NCBI GenBank assembly: GCA_017559045.1
Contig: JAFYTB010000054.1
Location: forward strand, 1-21,925
Length of the DNA: 21,925 nt
Reading direction: 5' to 3'
Origin: Eggerthellaceae bacterium
Lineage (GTDB): Bacteria > Actinomycetota > Coriobacteriia > Coriobacteriales > Eggerthellaceae
The position numbers were made by a program, and so were the translations under genes. The notes under the pieces were generated by a model. It searched no databases, was not told the origin of the DNA, and saw only the letters and a program-made list of their open reading frames with translations. Numbering within the stretch: the stretch's first letter is position 1; every line of letters begins with the position of its first letter. Positions 16,272 to 21,925 of the stretch are shown in pieces.

Positions 16272-16850
16272 GTGGGTATTGTCGAGACTTTTCTGATTGG
16301 CGTGGGCCTTTCCATGGATGCGTTTGCCGTTGCTGTATGCAAGGGCTTGGGCATGCGTAAAATCAATTGGAAGCACACCTTCGTCATCGCATTGTTCTTT
16401 GGCGGTTTCCAGGCCATCATGCCCCTTATTGGCTGGGCTTTGGGCACGCAGTTTGCGGGCTTTATTACGCCCATTGATCATTGGATTGCCTTCGCATTGC
16501 TGCTCTTCATTGGCGGCAAGATGCTTCTTGATGTGGTCAAGGGCGAGGATGACGACGACGCATGTGCATGCTGCGATGCTGATCCTCGACTTGATTTGAA
16601 GGAGCTTACCATGATGGCCATCGCAACGAGCATCGATGCGCTTGCCGTCGGCATCACCTTCGCTTTCCTTGGCGTCAACATCTGGCTTGCCATCGCCATC
16701 ATCGGTGTCACCACGTTCGCGCTCTCGTTCGTCGGCGTTGCCATTGGCAATCAGTTCGGTTCGCGTTTCGAGAAGCCCGCTACCGTTGCCGGTGGCGTCA
16801 TCCTCATTCTTATTGGCGTGAAGATCCTTGTCGAGGGTCTGCTGGGCTAA
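16272..16850 (+). CDS. mntP: Manganese efflux pump MntP
   Basis: MntP exports Mn2+ across the cytoplasmic membrane. The 192-residue protein has six predicted helices in two related halves, each with the conserved Asp motif: GLSMDAFAV (Asp16) and TSIDALAVG (Asp122). An acidic, cysteine-bearing loop (EDDDDACACCDAD) lies between the halves. GTG at 16272 is preferred to the ATG at 16251 because AGGGG lies 6 bases before it and because the resulting N-terminus (MGIVETFLIGVGLSMDAF) matches the usual start of the family. It begins 23 bases after the glycosylase gene, so it is probably in the same transcript. No yybP-ykoY manganese riboswitch is visible upstream. Confidence 0.95.
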   Translation: MGIVETFLIGVGLSMDAFAVAVCKGLGMRKINWKHTFVIALFFGGFQAIMPLIGWALGTQFAGFITPIDHWIAFALLLFIGGKMLLDVVKGEDDDDACACCDADPRLDLKELTMMAIATSIDALAVGITFAFLGVNIWLAIAIIGVTTFALSFVGVAIGNQFGSRFEKPATVAGGVILILIGVKILVEGLLG

Positions 16851-16887
16851 CCCGAAAATTACCTGGAAAATCGAATCTGTTTTCATC

Positions 16888-16943
16888 GCCATCAGTGTGG
16901 CCTGGATAGGTGTACGCTGATGGCTTTCGCTGTGTCTACACCT
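16888..16943 (+). promoter_or_regulatory. Possible H-type pseudoknot in the gap before hyaA
   Basis: Two perfect inverted repeats interlock. GCCATCAG (16888-16895) pairs with CTGATGGC (16917-16924), and AGGTGTA (16908-16914) pairs with TACACCT (16937-16943). Loops are 12, 2 and 12 bases. As RNA this is a classic H-type pseudoknot or a pair of mutually exclusive hairpins. The second stem's left arm contains an AGGTG ribosome-site-like sequence and the first stem's right arm contains an ATG that opens a 27-codon frame (16920-17003). I cannot match it to a known riboswitch. Confidence 0.4.
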
Positions 16944-16953
16944 GTCGTTTTGC

Positions 16954-17000
16954 GGGCCTTTTCACGTCTTTTCGCCAGGTCTCTTTTCGTGGAAAAGCCC
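16954..17000 (+). repeat. Long imperfect hairpin in the hya leader
   Basis: GGGCCTTTTCACG (16954-16966) can pair with CGTGGAAAAGCCC (16988-17000) through 12 base pairs with a single bulged base on each side. The loop is 21 bases. No T-run follows, so it is not a typical terminator. It may be part of a structured leader RNA together with the neighbouring pseudoknot. Confidence 0.4.
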
Positions 17001-17011
17001 TGATAGAGTAG

Positions 17012-17049
17012 CGAATTTGTTACGCATAATAATGGTCGTAACATTTTCG
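17012..17049. promoter_or_regulatory. Large dyad, candidate operator of the hydrogenase operon
   Basis: The arms CGAATTTGTTACG and CGTAACATTTTCG (17012-17024 and 17037-17049) match at 11 of 13 positions, including a perfect 7-bp core TGTTACG/CGTAACA, around a 12-base AT-rich centre. The centre contains CATAAT, which could be a -10. The remainder of the 311-base gap, 16851-17161, shows no gene of usual size and no convincing -35/-10 pair. Confidence 0.45.
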
Positions 17050-17141
17050 TTCCGTTTACGTTATTTGAAGAACGCTCCTGTCATTCTTGCTTCGCAAAAG
17101 TGTTGCAATCGGCGAAAATGGCGGCAGTTGTAAATACGACG

Positions 17142-17157
17142 ACACCCGAGGAGGTGT
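17142..17157 (+). promoter_or_regulatory. Hairpin around the hyaA ribosome-binding site
   Basis: ACACC (17142-17146) can pair with GGTGT (17153-17157), placing the strong GAGGAGGTG site (17148-17156) partly in the loop and partly in the stem. The stem is only 5 bp and may be a minor effect on initiation. Confidence 0.3.
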
Positions 17158-17161
17158 ACAC

Positions 17162-18412
17162 ATGGAAAATCAGGCCACGCTTTCAGAGTTTGGCAGCATG
17201 ATGGAAGCTCGCGGCGTTTCTCGTCGTGATTTCATGAAGCTCGCTGGCGCTGTTACTGCTGCCGCAGGTCTCTCCTGCGCTGCTATGCCGCGCGTCGCGA
17301 ACGCTCTTGAGGAGTCCGTCATCGGCGCAACGAAGGGCAAGCTCTATCCGGTTATCTGGATCGAGGGCGCTTCCTGCACTGGCTGCACGGAGTCTTTTGC
17401 ACAGATCGAGTCTCCCGATGCCGCTACCGTCGTGCTCGACATGATCTCTCTGAACTACTCTGAGACGCTTTCCGCAGCTGCGGGTTGGTCCGTCGAGGAG
17501 GCCAAGGCCCAGACCGTTGAGGCTGGCAACTATGTTCTCGTGTATGAGGGTGCTATTCCCAGGGCCTTCGGCGGCAACGCTCTTCGCGTTGCTGGCGAGA
17601 CCGGCATCGAGGCATTCCTGCATGCAGCTGAGCACGCAAATGCTGTTGTCGCACTCGGTTCTTGCGCCGTTAATGGCGGTTGGTGCGCAGCTTACCCGAA
17701 TGCTTCCCAGGCAACTGGTTGCCAGGACATTCTGAACGAGCATGGCATCGACGTTCCCGTTATCAACGTTCCCGGCTGCCCGGCTAACCCCGAGTGGCTT
17801 ATGGCCGTCCTGGTCGACGTCGTTCTCATGAAGGATCCGGGTCTGCTCAAGCTTGACCGTCACGGCAAGCCCGAGGGCATTTTCGGCCAGACCATCCATG
17901 ATAACTGCGAGCGTCGCGGTCACTTTGAGAACGGCGAGTTCGTCTATGAGTTCGGCTCTGAGGAAGAGGCACTGGGCTACTGCCTGTACCCGCTGGGTTG
18001 CCGCGGTCCCCAGACCTACTCCAACTGCAGCGTCACCCTGTGGAATAACCGCCGCAGCTGGTGCGTCCAGGCTGGTTCTCCCTGCCTTGGCTGCTGCGAG
18101 GCTAACCCGAACAACCCGGATCAGAACTGGGTCCAGGTCAACACTCCGTTCTACATGCGTCATCGCGAACTGCGCATTGGTGGCCTCACCATTCAGCCCA
18201 CCACCGTCGCTGTCAGCGTCATCGGCCTCGCGGCTGCTGCTTTCGTGGTTCATGGCTTCGGCATGAAGAAGACCGGCCGTATGGACGGCGGCGCACCGTT
18301 CGAGAAGATCCGTAAGTGGGACAAGGCACATCCCGAGCAGTCCATCGGCAAGTACGCCGATCCGGTCGAGGGTGGCCCGCTTCTGAAGAACGACGCCAAG
18401 GAAGAAAAGTAG
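17162..18412 (+). CDS. hyaA: [NiFe]-hydrogenase small subunit (group 1, Tat-exported)
   Basis: The small subunit relays electrons from the NiFe site to the membrane cytochrome. The 416-residue precursor begins with a Tat signal (SRRDFMK at about 20-26, then a hydrophobic run). Proximal cluster ligands are Cys72, Cys75, Cys168 and Cys206. Distal ligands are His246, Cys249, Cys274 and Cys280. Medial ligands are Cys289, Cys308 and Cys311. Cys301 (RSWCVQAG) takes the place of the usual proline, so the medial centre is probably [4Fe-4S] instead of [3Fe-4S]. Positions matching the extra cysteines of oxygen-tolerant Hyd-1 are glycine. A C-terminal membrane helix (about 340-362) anchors it. ATG 17162 has GAGGAGGTG upstream. 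It may belong to the coriobacterial group 1i hydrogenases. Confidence 0.96.
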   Translation: MENQATLSEFGSMMEARGVSRRDFMKLAGAVTAAAGLSCAAMPRVANALEESVIGATKGKLYPVIWIEGASCTGCTESFAQIESPDAATVVLDMISLNYSETLSAAAGWSVEEAKAQTVEAGNYVLVYEGAIPRAFGGNALRVAGETGIEAFLHAAEHANAVVALGSCAVNGGWCAAYPNASQATGCQDILNEHGIDVPVINVPGCPANPEWLMAVLVDVVLMKDPGLLKLDRHGKPEGIFGQTIHDNCERRGHFENGEFVYEFGSEEEALGYCLYPLGCRGPQTYSNCSVTLWNNRRSWCVQAGSPCLGCCEANPNNPDQNWVQVNTPFYMRHRELRIGGLTIQPTTVAVSVIGLAAAAFVVHGFGMKKTGRMDGGAPFEKIRKWDKAHPEQSIGKYADPVEGGPLLKNDAKEEK

Positions 18413-18425
18413 GAGGTGACCCTGA

Positions 18426-20072
18426 ATGACTCGTTCTGTTATTGACCCGATTACTCGTATTGAGGGCCATCTGCGCGTTGAGATGGAGGTCACCAACGGC
18501 ACCGTCACCGACGCATGGGTGTCTGGCGGCTGCTTCCGTGGCATGGAGCTCGTCGTGCAGGATCGCACGCCCGAGGATGCTGCGCAGATCGTGCAGCGTA
18601 TCTGCGGCGTTTGCCCCGTCTCTCACGCACATGCTTCCGCAATCGCTGCCGAGAAGGCCTACGGCATTACCATTCCGAACAATGCCCGTATCATCCGTAA
18701 CCTCATCGAGGGTGCGCAGTTCCTTCACAGCCACATTCTGTGGTTCTACAACCTGGCTGCTCTCGACTACGTTAACCCGCTGAACGCTCTTAATGCTAAT
18801 GCGGCTGACGCTATCGATCTCGCACAGGCTGCTGGTACGTCCATGAACAGCGACCTGGTCGCTCTGCAGAAGAAGCTTGCTGCGTTCGCTCAGAACGGCC
18901 AGCTCTCCATCTTCTCTGGCAACTGGTTCGATTCCGAGGATGGCACCGGCTACAAGCTTCCGCCCGAGCTCGACCTCATCTGCACCGCTCACTATCTTGA
19001 GGCTCTCAAGATGCAGGCTCGTGCTTCCGAGATCTCCGCTCTCCTGGGTGGCAAGATGCCGCACGTCATGACCATCATCCCGGGTGGCACCGCATTTGTT
19101 CCTACCGAGCAGAAGCTTGACGACCTCAAGACCATGGTTGATGAGATCTACAACTGGGTCTCCACCACCATGATCCAGGACACCCTGGCTATCGCTCCGT
19201 ACTATGCTGACGCATTCAACTGGGGCAAGGGCTGCGGCCGCTACATCGCTTGGGGCGTTTTCGAGCGTCCGAGCATGCAGTACGCCGACCGTTACCTGCC
19301 CATGGGCGTTCTCGACGAGAAGTTCAACCTCTCCGACGTCGACGAGTCCCTCATTGAGGAGTACGTTGGTCGTTCTTGGTACAAGGGTTCTGAGACCTAT
19401 CAGTCCCCGTACTTCGTCACCGAGGCTGAGTTCACCGAGTACAACGTTGAGGATCGCTACAGCTGGGTTAAGGCCCCCACTTACAATGGCAAGACCATGG
19501 AGGCTGGCCCGCTCGCTCGCGTCTTCGCAGCTTACAAGCGCGGCGTGCCGTTCTTCAAGCAGAACGTCGACGCTCTGCTCGAGCTCCTCGGCGCACCGGG
19601 CAACTTCGCTGTCCTGCAGTCCACGCTCGGCCGTACTGCCGTCCGCCAGTTCGAGACGCTGTACATCGCCGGCCTCATGCAGGAGTGGGTTGCTGAGCTT
19701 ATGGAGGCTCTCAAGTCTGGCGACAGCACCTACTTCGCTCAGCCGCTGACCACCACCGGTGCAGGCACCGGCTTCTGGGAGGCTCCGCGTGGCGCTCTCT
19801 ATCATTCCGAGGCTGTCACCAACGGCAAGATCGATGGTTATCAGATCATCATCCCGTCTACTTGGAACCTTGCTCCGATCAACGGCAATGGCGACCATGG
19901 TCCGCTGGAGCAGGCTCTCATCGGTATTCCGGTTGGCGATATCGAGAAGCCGATCAACGCTCTGCGTACGGTCCACTCCTTCGACCCGTGCACCGCTTGC
20001 GCCGTGCATGTGACCGAGCCTGCCACCGGCAAGCACTTCGAGACCGTCACCAGCCCGTGGGGGGTGAAGTAA
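18426..20072 (+). CDS. hyaB: [NiFe]-hydrogenase large (catalytic) subunit
   Basis: This subunit holds the NiFe(CN)2CO centre and splits H2 into protons and electrons. The 548-residue precursor has both metal-binding motifs: RICGVCPVSH with Cys60 and Cys63, and DPCTACAVH with Cys522 and Cys525. A 20-residue tail follows His528, the expected cut site for HyaD after nickel insertion. The N-terminal DPITRIEGHL motif is also present. It has no signal peptide and would be exported with the small subunit through its Tat signal. AGGAGGTGA overlaps the hyaA stop region, and the gap to hyaA is 13 bases. Codon use is strongly biased to C-ending codons, suggesting high expression. Confidence 0.97.
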   Translation: MTRSVIDPITRIEGHLRVEMEVTNGTVTDAWVSGGCFRGMELVVQDRTPEDAAQIVQRICGVCPVSHAHASAIAAEKAYGITIPNNARIIRNLIEGAQFLHSHILWFYNLAALDYVNPLNALNANAADAIDLAQAAGTSMNSDLVALQKKLAAFAQNGQLSIFSGNWFDSEDGTGYKLPPELDLICTAHYLEALKMQARASEISALLGGKMPHVMTIIPGGTAFVPTEQKLDDLKTMVDEIYNWVSTTMIQDTLAIAPYYADAFNWGKGCGRYIAWGVFERPSMQYADRYLPMGVLDEKFNLSDVDESLIEEYVGRSWYKGSETYQSPYFVTEAEFTEYNVEDRYSWVKAPTYNGKTMEAGPLARVFAAYKRGVPFFKQNVDALLELLGAPGNFAVLQSTLGRTAVRQFETLYIAGLMQEWVAELMEALKSGDSTYFAQPLTTTGAGTGFWEAPRGALYHSEAVTNGKIDGYQIIIPSTWNLAPINGNGDHGPLEQALIGIPVGDIEKPINALRTVHSFDPCTACAVHVTEPATGKHFETVTSPWGVK

Positions 20073-20768
20073 ATGGCACATCTCGCGCATTATAGAGAGG
20101 CTCATCCGCTGCCGTTCGTTATCCTGCACTGGATCAACGTCATCTGCATGTTTGCCCTTATCATCACCGGTTTCTACATTCACTTCCCCTTCGCACCTGC
20201 TCTCATGGGCTTTGCTCGTGGCGTGCATGTCTTCTGCGGTATCCTGATCACCCTGGTCTGGGTCCTTCGTGTCATCCTTGCCTTCTTCGTTAAGACGGCT
20301 CCCACCGGTGGCACCCGTAAGGTCGTTCCGGACTGGCGCACCTGGGCTCCCCAGAAGGACAACCGTCATCAGGCTCTCGAGTGGATCAAGTACTACCTGT
20401 TCCTGAAGAAGGACCATCCGCTGGGCGCAAAGCTGGGCGTTCCGCAGAAGATCAGCTACCTGATGATCCCGATCATCATCCTGATCATGTGCTACACCGG
20501 CCTTTGCATCTGGGGTCCCACTTTCAACTGGGGCATCTGCCAGGCCGGTCTTGACCTGGTCGGTGGTGCAATGCATATGCGCATCATCCACTACTTCCTG
20601 ATGTACTTCTTCATCTTCTTCATGATGATTCACATCTACCTGGCTAACGTCGAGGGCACCGAGCCCACGAAGCTCATGTTCTTCCATCAGGAGCATGGCG
20701 GCCTGACCTACGATCCCGACACCCACAACATTGACGGTGAGGATTACTCGGTTGGTGGCCACCACTAA
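20073..20768 (+). CDS. hyaC: Hydrogenase cytochrome b subunit
   Basis: This 231-residue membrane protein anchors the hydrogenase and transfers electrons to the quinone pool. Four hydrophobic helices are visible (about residues 15-36, 45-72, 128-150 and 170-197). Histidines that could ligand two b hemes are found in VILHWIN, GVHVFCG and the last helix (HMRIIHYF and MMIHIYL). This arrangement fits the HyaC/HupC cytochrome b561-like family. Its start codon directly follows the hyaB stop codon, with GGGGGTGAAG as the ribosome site. The C-terminus is polar and histidine-rich (GGHH). Confidence 0.95.
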   Translation: MAHLAHYREAHPLPFVILHWINVICMFALIITGFYIHFPFAPALMGFARGVHVFCGILITLVWVLRVILAFFVKTAPTGGTRKVVPDWRTWAPQKDNRHQALEWIKYYLFLKKDHPLGAKLGVPQKISYLMIPIIILIMCYTGLCIWGPTFNWGICQAGLDLVGGAMHMRIIHYFLMYFFIFFMMIHIYLANVEGTEPTKLMFFHQEHGGLTYDPDTHNIDGEDYSVGGHH

Positions 20769-20803
20769 GCCATTCGCTTACCGCGAAAAGTAGTGACTAA
20801 ATG

Positions 20804-20835
20804 AGTTCGGCGACCTTCGGGTCGCCGAACTTGTT
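20804..20835 (+). terminator. Strong UUCG-capped hairpin after hyaC, weak T-run
   Basis: A perfect 12-bp stem, AGTTCGGCGACC (20804-20815) with GGTCGCCGAACT (20820-20831), is capped by TTCG, the especially stable C(UUCG)G tetraloop. The following TTGTT is a poor U-tract. It may terminate only part of the transcripts, or protect the 3' end of hyaABC mRNA, leaving lower expression of the two downstream genes. Confidence 0.75.
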
Positions 20836-20873
20836 ATATGGTGGCTGCCTACATTGGATGCGAAAGGAAACGT

Positions 20874-21293
20874 ATGGCGTTAACCGACAAGCAGATCAAG
20901 CAGGAGGAGGAATTCCTCAAGGGTGTCCCTCGCTTCAATTTGGCTGCATTTCTTCTTCCGCCTCTTTGGGGTCCCGTGTATGGCTTCTGGATCACCATTC
21001 TTTATTACCCGGCATGGATCTTTATGGACAATCTTCTGTATGGCGTCTACGTGGATCCGTCGCCTCTGACGATCATCTTCGCACTTGTCGTATGTGCGAC
21101 ATATGTGGGTTTCAGTGTGGCGTTTTCGCTGGTTTCTCAGCCCTTGGCGTATCATCGCGCTCATGCAAAGGGCGTTTCAAAGGAGAAGTACCTCAAGCAG
21201 CAGCGTATTTGGGCAATTGCTGCTGTGATAATCACGGTGATCATGCTCGCGCTTTCAACCTATTACAACTTGGCTGTCCGCATCGAGCTTTAA
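20874..21293 (+). CDS. Unknown membrane protein in the hydrogenase operon
   Basis: This 139-residue protein has a charged N-terminus (LTDKQIKQEEEFLKG), then three or four hydrophobic segments. The first (NLAAFLLPPLWGPVYGFW and onwards) resembles the aromatic FNWAAF-type start of DUF2628-like membrane proteins. A basic loop (AHAKGVSKEKYLKQQR) precedes the last helix. No cofactor-binding motif is obvious. ATG 20874 is chosen because AAAGGAAA stands 5-10 bases before it. Its place between hyaC and hyaD suggests a role linked to hydrogenase assembly, but it could also be an unrelated insertion in the operon. Confidence 0.78.
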   Translation: MALTDKQIKQEEEFLKGVPRFNLAAFLLPPLWGPVYGFWITILYYPAWIFMDNLLYGVYVDPSPLTIIFALVVCATYVGFSVAFSLVSQPLAYHRAHAKGVSKEKYLKQQRIWAIAAVIITVIMLALSTYYNLAVRIEL

Positions 21294-21348
21294 CGAGCTA
21301 GTTGCCGTGAAGCTGGCTTTTACCTTGAGTGCTGCGGAAGGGAGAATG

Positions 21349-21846
21349 ATGACGGACAACAAGAAGGCGGCGGTGTTCTTTGTGGGCAATCGCCTTATGC
21401 TCGATGAGGGCATTGGCCCTGCTGTCTACGATGAGATTACCGAGAACTATATCGTTCCCGAAAACGTTTTGCTGTTTGACGTTGGCTGTATGAGCCTCGA
21501 TATGCTTCCGTATGTCGAATCGTGCGATTTTATTCTTACGGTTGATGCTGTTAATGGAACGGGCGATCCTGCCGGTACGGTCTATCGATTCCCGCCCGAC
21601 GCTATGGCTCGCCACAGTGGTGCGATGGCGTCGCTTCATGATTTGAAGCTGGTTGATTTGTTTGACGCCGCGACGCTTGTCGGCTATGAAGCCGAAGGCT
21701 TCTGCGTTGGCATGCAGGTTGAGAACATGTATCCAGAGGAATACGTTCTGGACCTTACGCCTCCGGTGCGTAAGGCTCTGCCGCTGTTGGTTGAAACCAC
21801 GGTTGCTGAGCTTGCTCGACGTGGATTTGTGCTTGAGAAGAAATAA
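21349..21846 (+). CDS. hyaD: Hydrogenase maturation endopeptidase
   Basis: This protease removes the C-terminal tail of the hydrogenase large subunit once nickel is inserted. The 165-residue protein resembles the HyaD/HybD/HupD family. The three nickel-contact residues of E. coli HybD (Glu16, Asp62, His93) have counterparts at Glu20, Asp66 and His97, a constant offset of four that supports the ATG at 21349. The ATG at 21346 is an equal alternative; GGAAGGGAG lies upstream. Its substrate is most likely HyaB, encoded four genes upstream with its 20-residue tail. It closes the operon. Confidence 0.93.
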   Translation: MTDNKKAAVFFVGNRLMLDEGIGPAVYDEITENYIVPENVLLFDVGCMSLDMLPYVESCDFILTVDAVNGTGDPAGTVYRFPPDAMARHSGAMASLHDLKLVDLFDAATLVGYEAEGFCVGMQVENMYPEEYVLDLTPPVRKALPLLVETTVAELARRGFVLEKK

Positions 21847-21848
21847 AG

Positions 21849-21892
21849 AAAAAGCTTCGTCCTCGACAGGCTATCGAGGACGAAGCTTTTTT
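21849..21892. terminator. Very strong terminator after hyaD, possibly bidirectional
   Basis: An 18-bp perfect stem (21849-21866 with 21874-21891; core GCTTCGTCCTCGA) with a 7-base loop ends in TTTTTT. The mirrored A-run on the left arm means it could also stop transcription coming from the opposite strand. No gene is supportable in the 33 bases after it. Confidence 0.95.
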
Positions 21893-21925
21893 ATGGATGA
21901 AGAGATGTTAGCTTACGAGGTATGA

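Noticed and set aside
17087..17161. Upstream TTG start for hyaA
   Set aside because: It would add 25 residues before the Tat signal and has no ribosome site, while ATG 17162 has a near-perfect one.
18219..20765. Very long open frame on the - strand opposite hyaA 3' end, hyaB and hyaC
   Set aside because: It lies fully opposite clear hydrogenase genes with intact motifs. Its openness follows from their codon bias, and its translation is low-complexity without recognisable domains.
21894..21925. Ten-codon frame after the final terminator, ending at the window edge
   Set aside because: There is no ribosome site before it and it is too short to support; the stop at the last base is probably coincidence.

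Overview
The window reads as chromosomal backbone DNA from an anaerobic actinobacterium of class Coriobacteriia, most likely an Eggerthellales relative near Slackia. This is inferred from moderate-to-high GC, actinobacterial-style protein sequences, a membrane-bound uptake [NiFe]-hydrogenase, and the combination of an mre/rod cluster with the paired B12-binding radical SAM and DUF2344 genes. The genus is not proven. Every supported gene lies on the + strand. I see no insertion sequence, prophage, CRISPR array or integrase.

Layout. Bases 1-100 are the 3' end of an unidentified gene, followed after 21 bases by an acyl-CoA ligase that ends at a strong terminator (1762-1796). Bases 1971-11497 hold a tightly packed cell-elongation operon: mreB, mreC, mreD, mrdA (PBP2) and rodA, then a DUF697-like protein overlapping rodA, then the radical SAM/DUF2344 pair. 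A tRNA-Asp(GTC) gene with its own promoter and terminator follows (11575-11651). Next come two stand-alone genes, a pyridoxamine-phosphate-oxidase-fold protein and a HAD-IB phosphatase-like protein.

Bases 13330-16850 look like one operon. It encodes a large protein with an AAA+-like layout whose nucleotide-binding motifs are all degraded, an IscR-like Rrf2 regulator with three cluster-binding cysteines, a MutY-like DNA glycosylase without the iron-sulfur motif, and the manganese exporter MntP. A 311-base leader with several perfect or near-perfect dyads then precedes the hydrogenase operon. That operon runs hyaA (Tat-exported small subunit), hyaB (large subunit), hyaC (cytochrome b), a hairpin, an unknown three- or four-helix membrane protein, and hyaD (maturation protease), and closes at a strong terminator.

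How the parts work together. MreBCD, PBP2 and RodA form the elongasome that builds the lateral cell wall. HyaA/HyaB oxidise H2 outside the membrane and pass electrons through HyaC to the quinone pool; HyaD trims HyaB after nickel insertion. The hyp genes for cofactor assembly are not in the window. The most unusual items are the degenerate AAA+ protein, the cluster-less glycosylase with Glu in place of the catalytic Asp, the hydrogenase small subunit with a fourth medial-cluster cysteine, and the structured leader upstream of hyaA, which contains a possible H-type pseudoknot.
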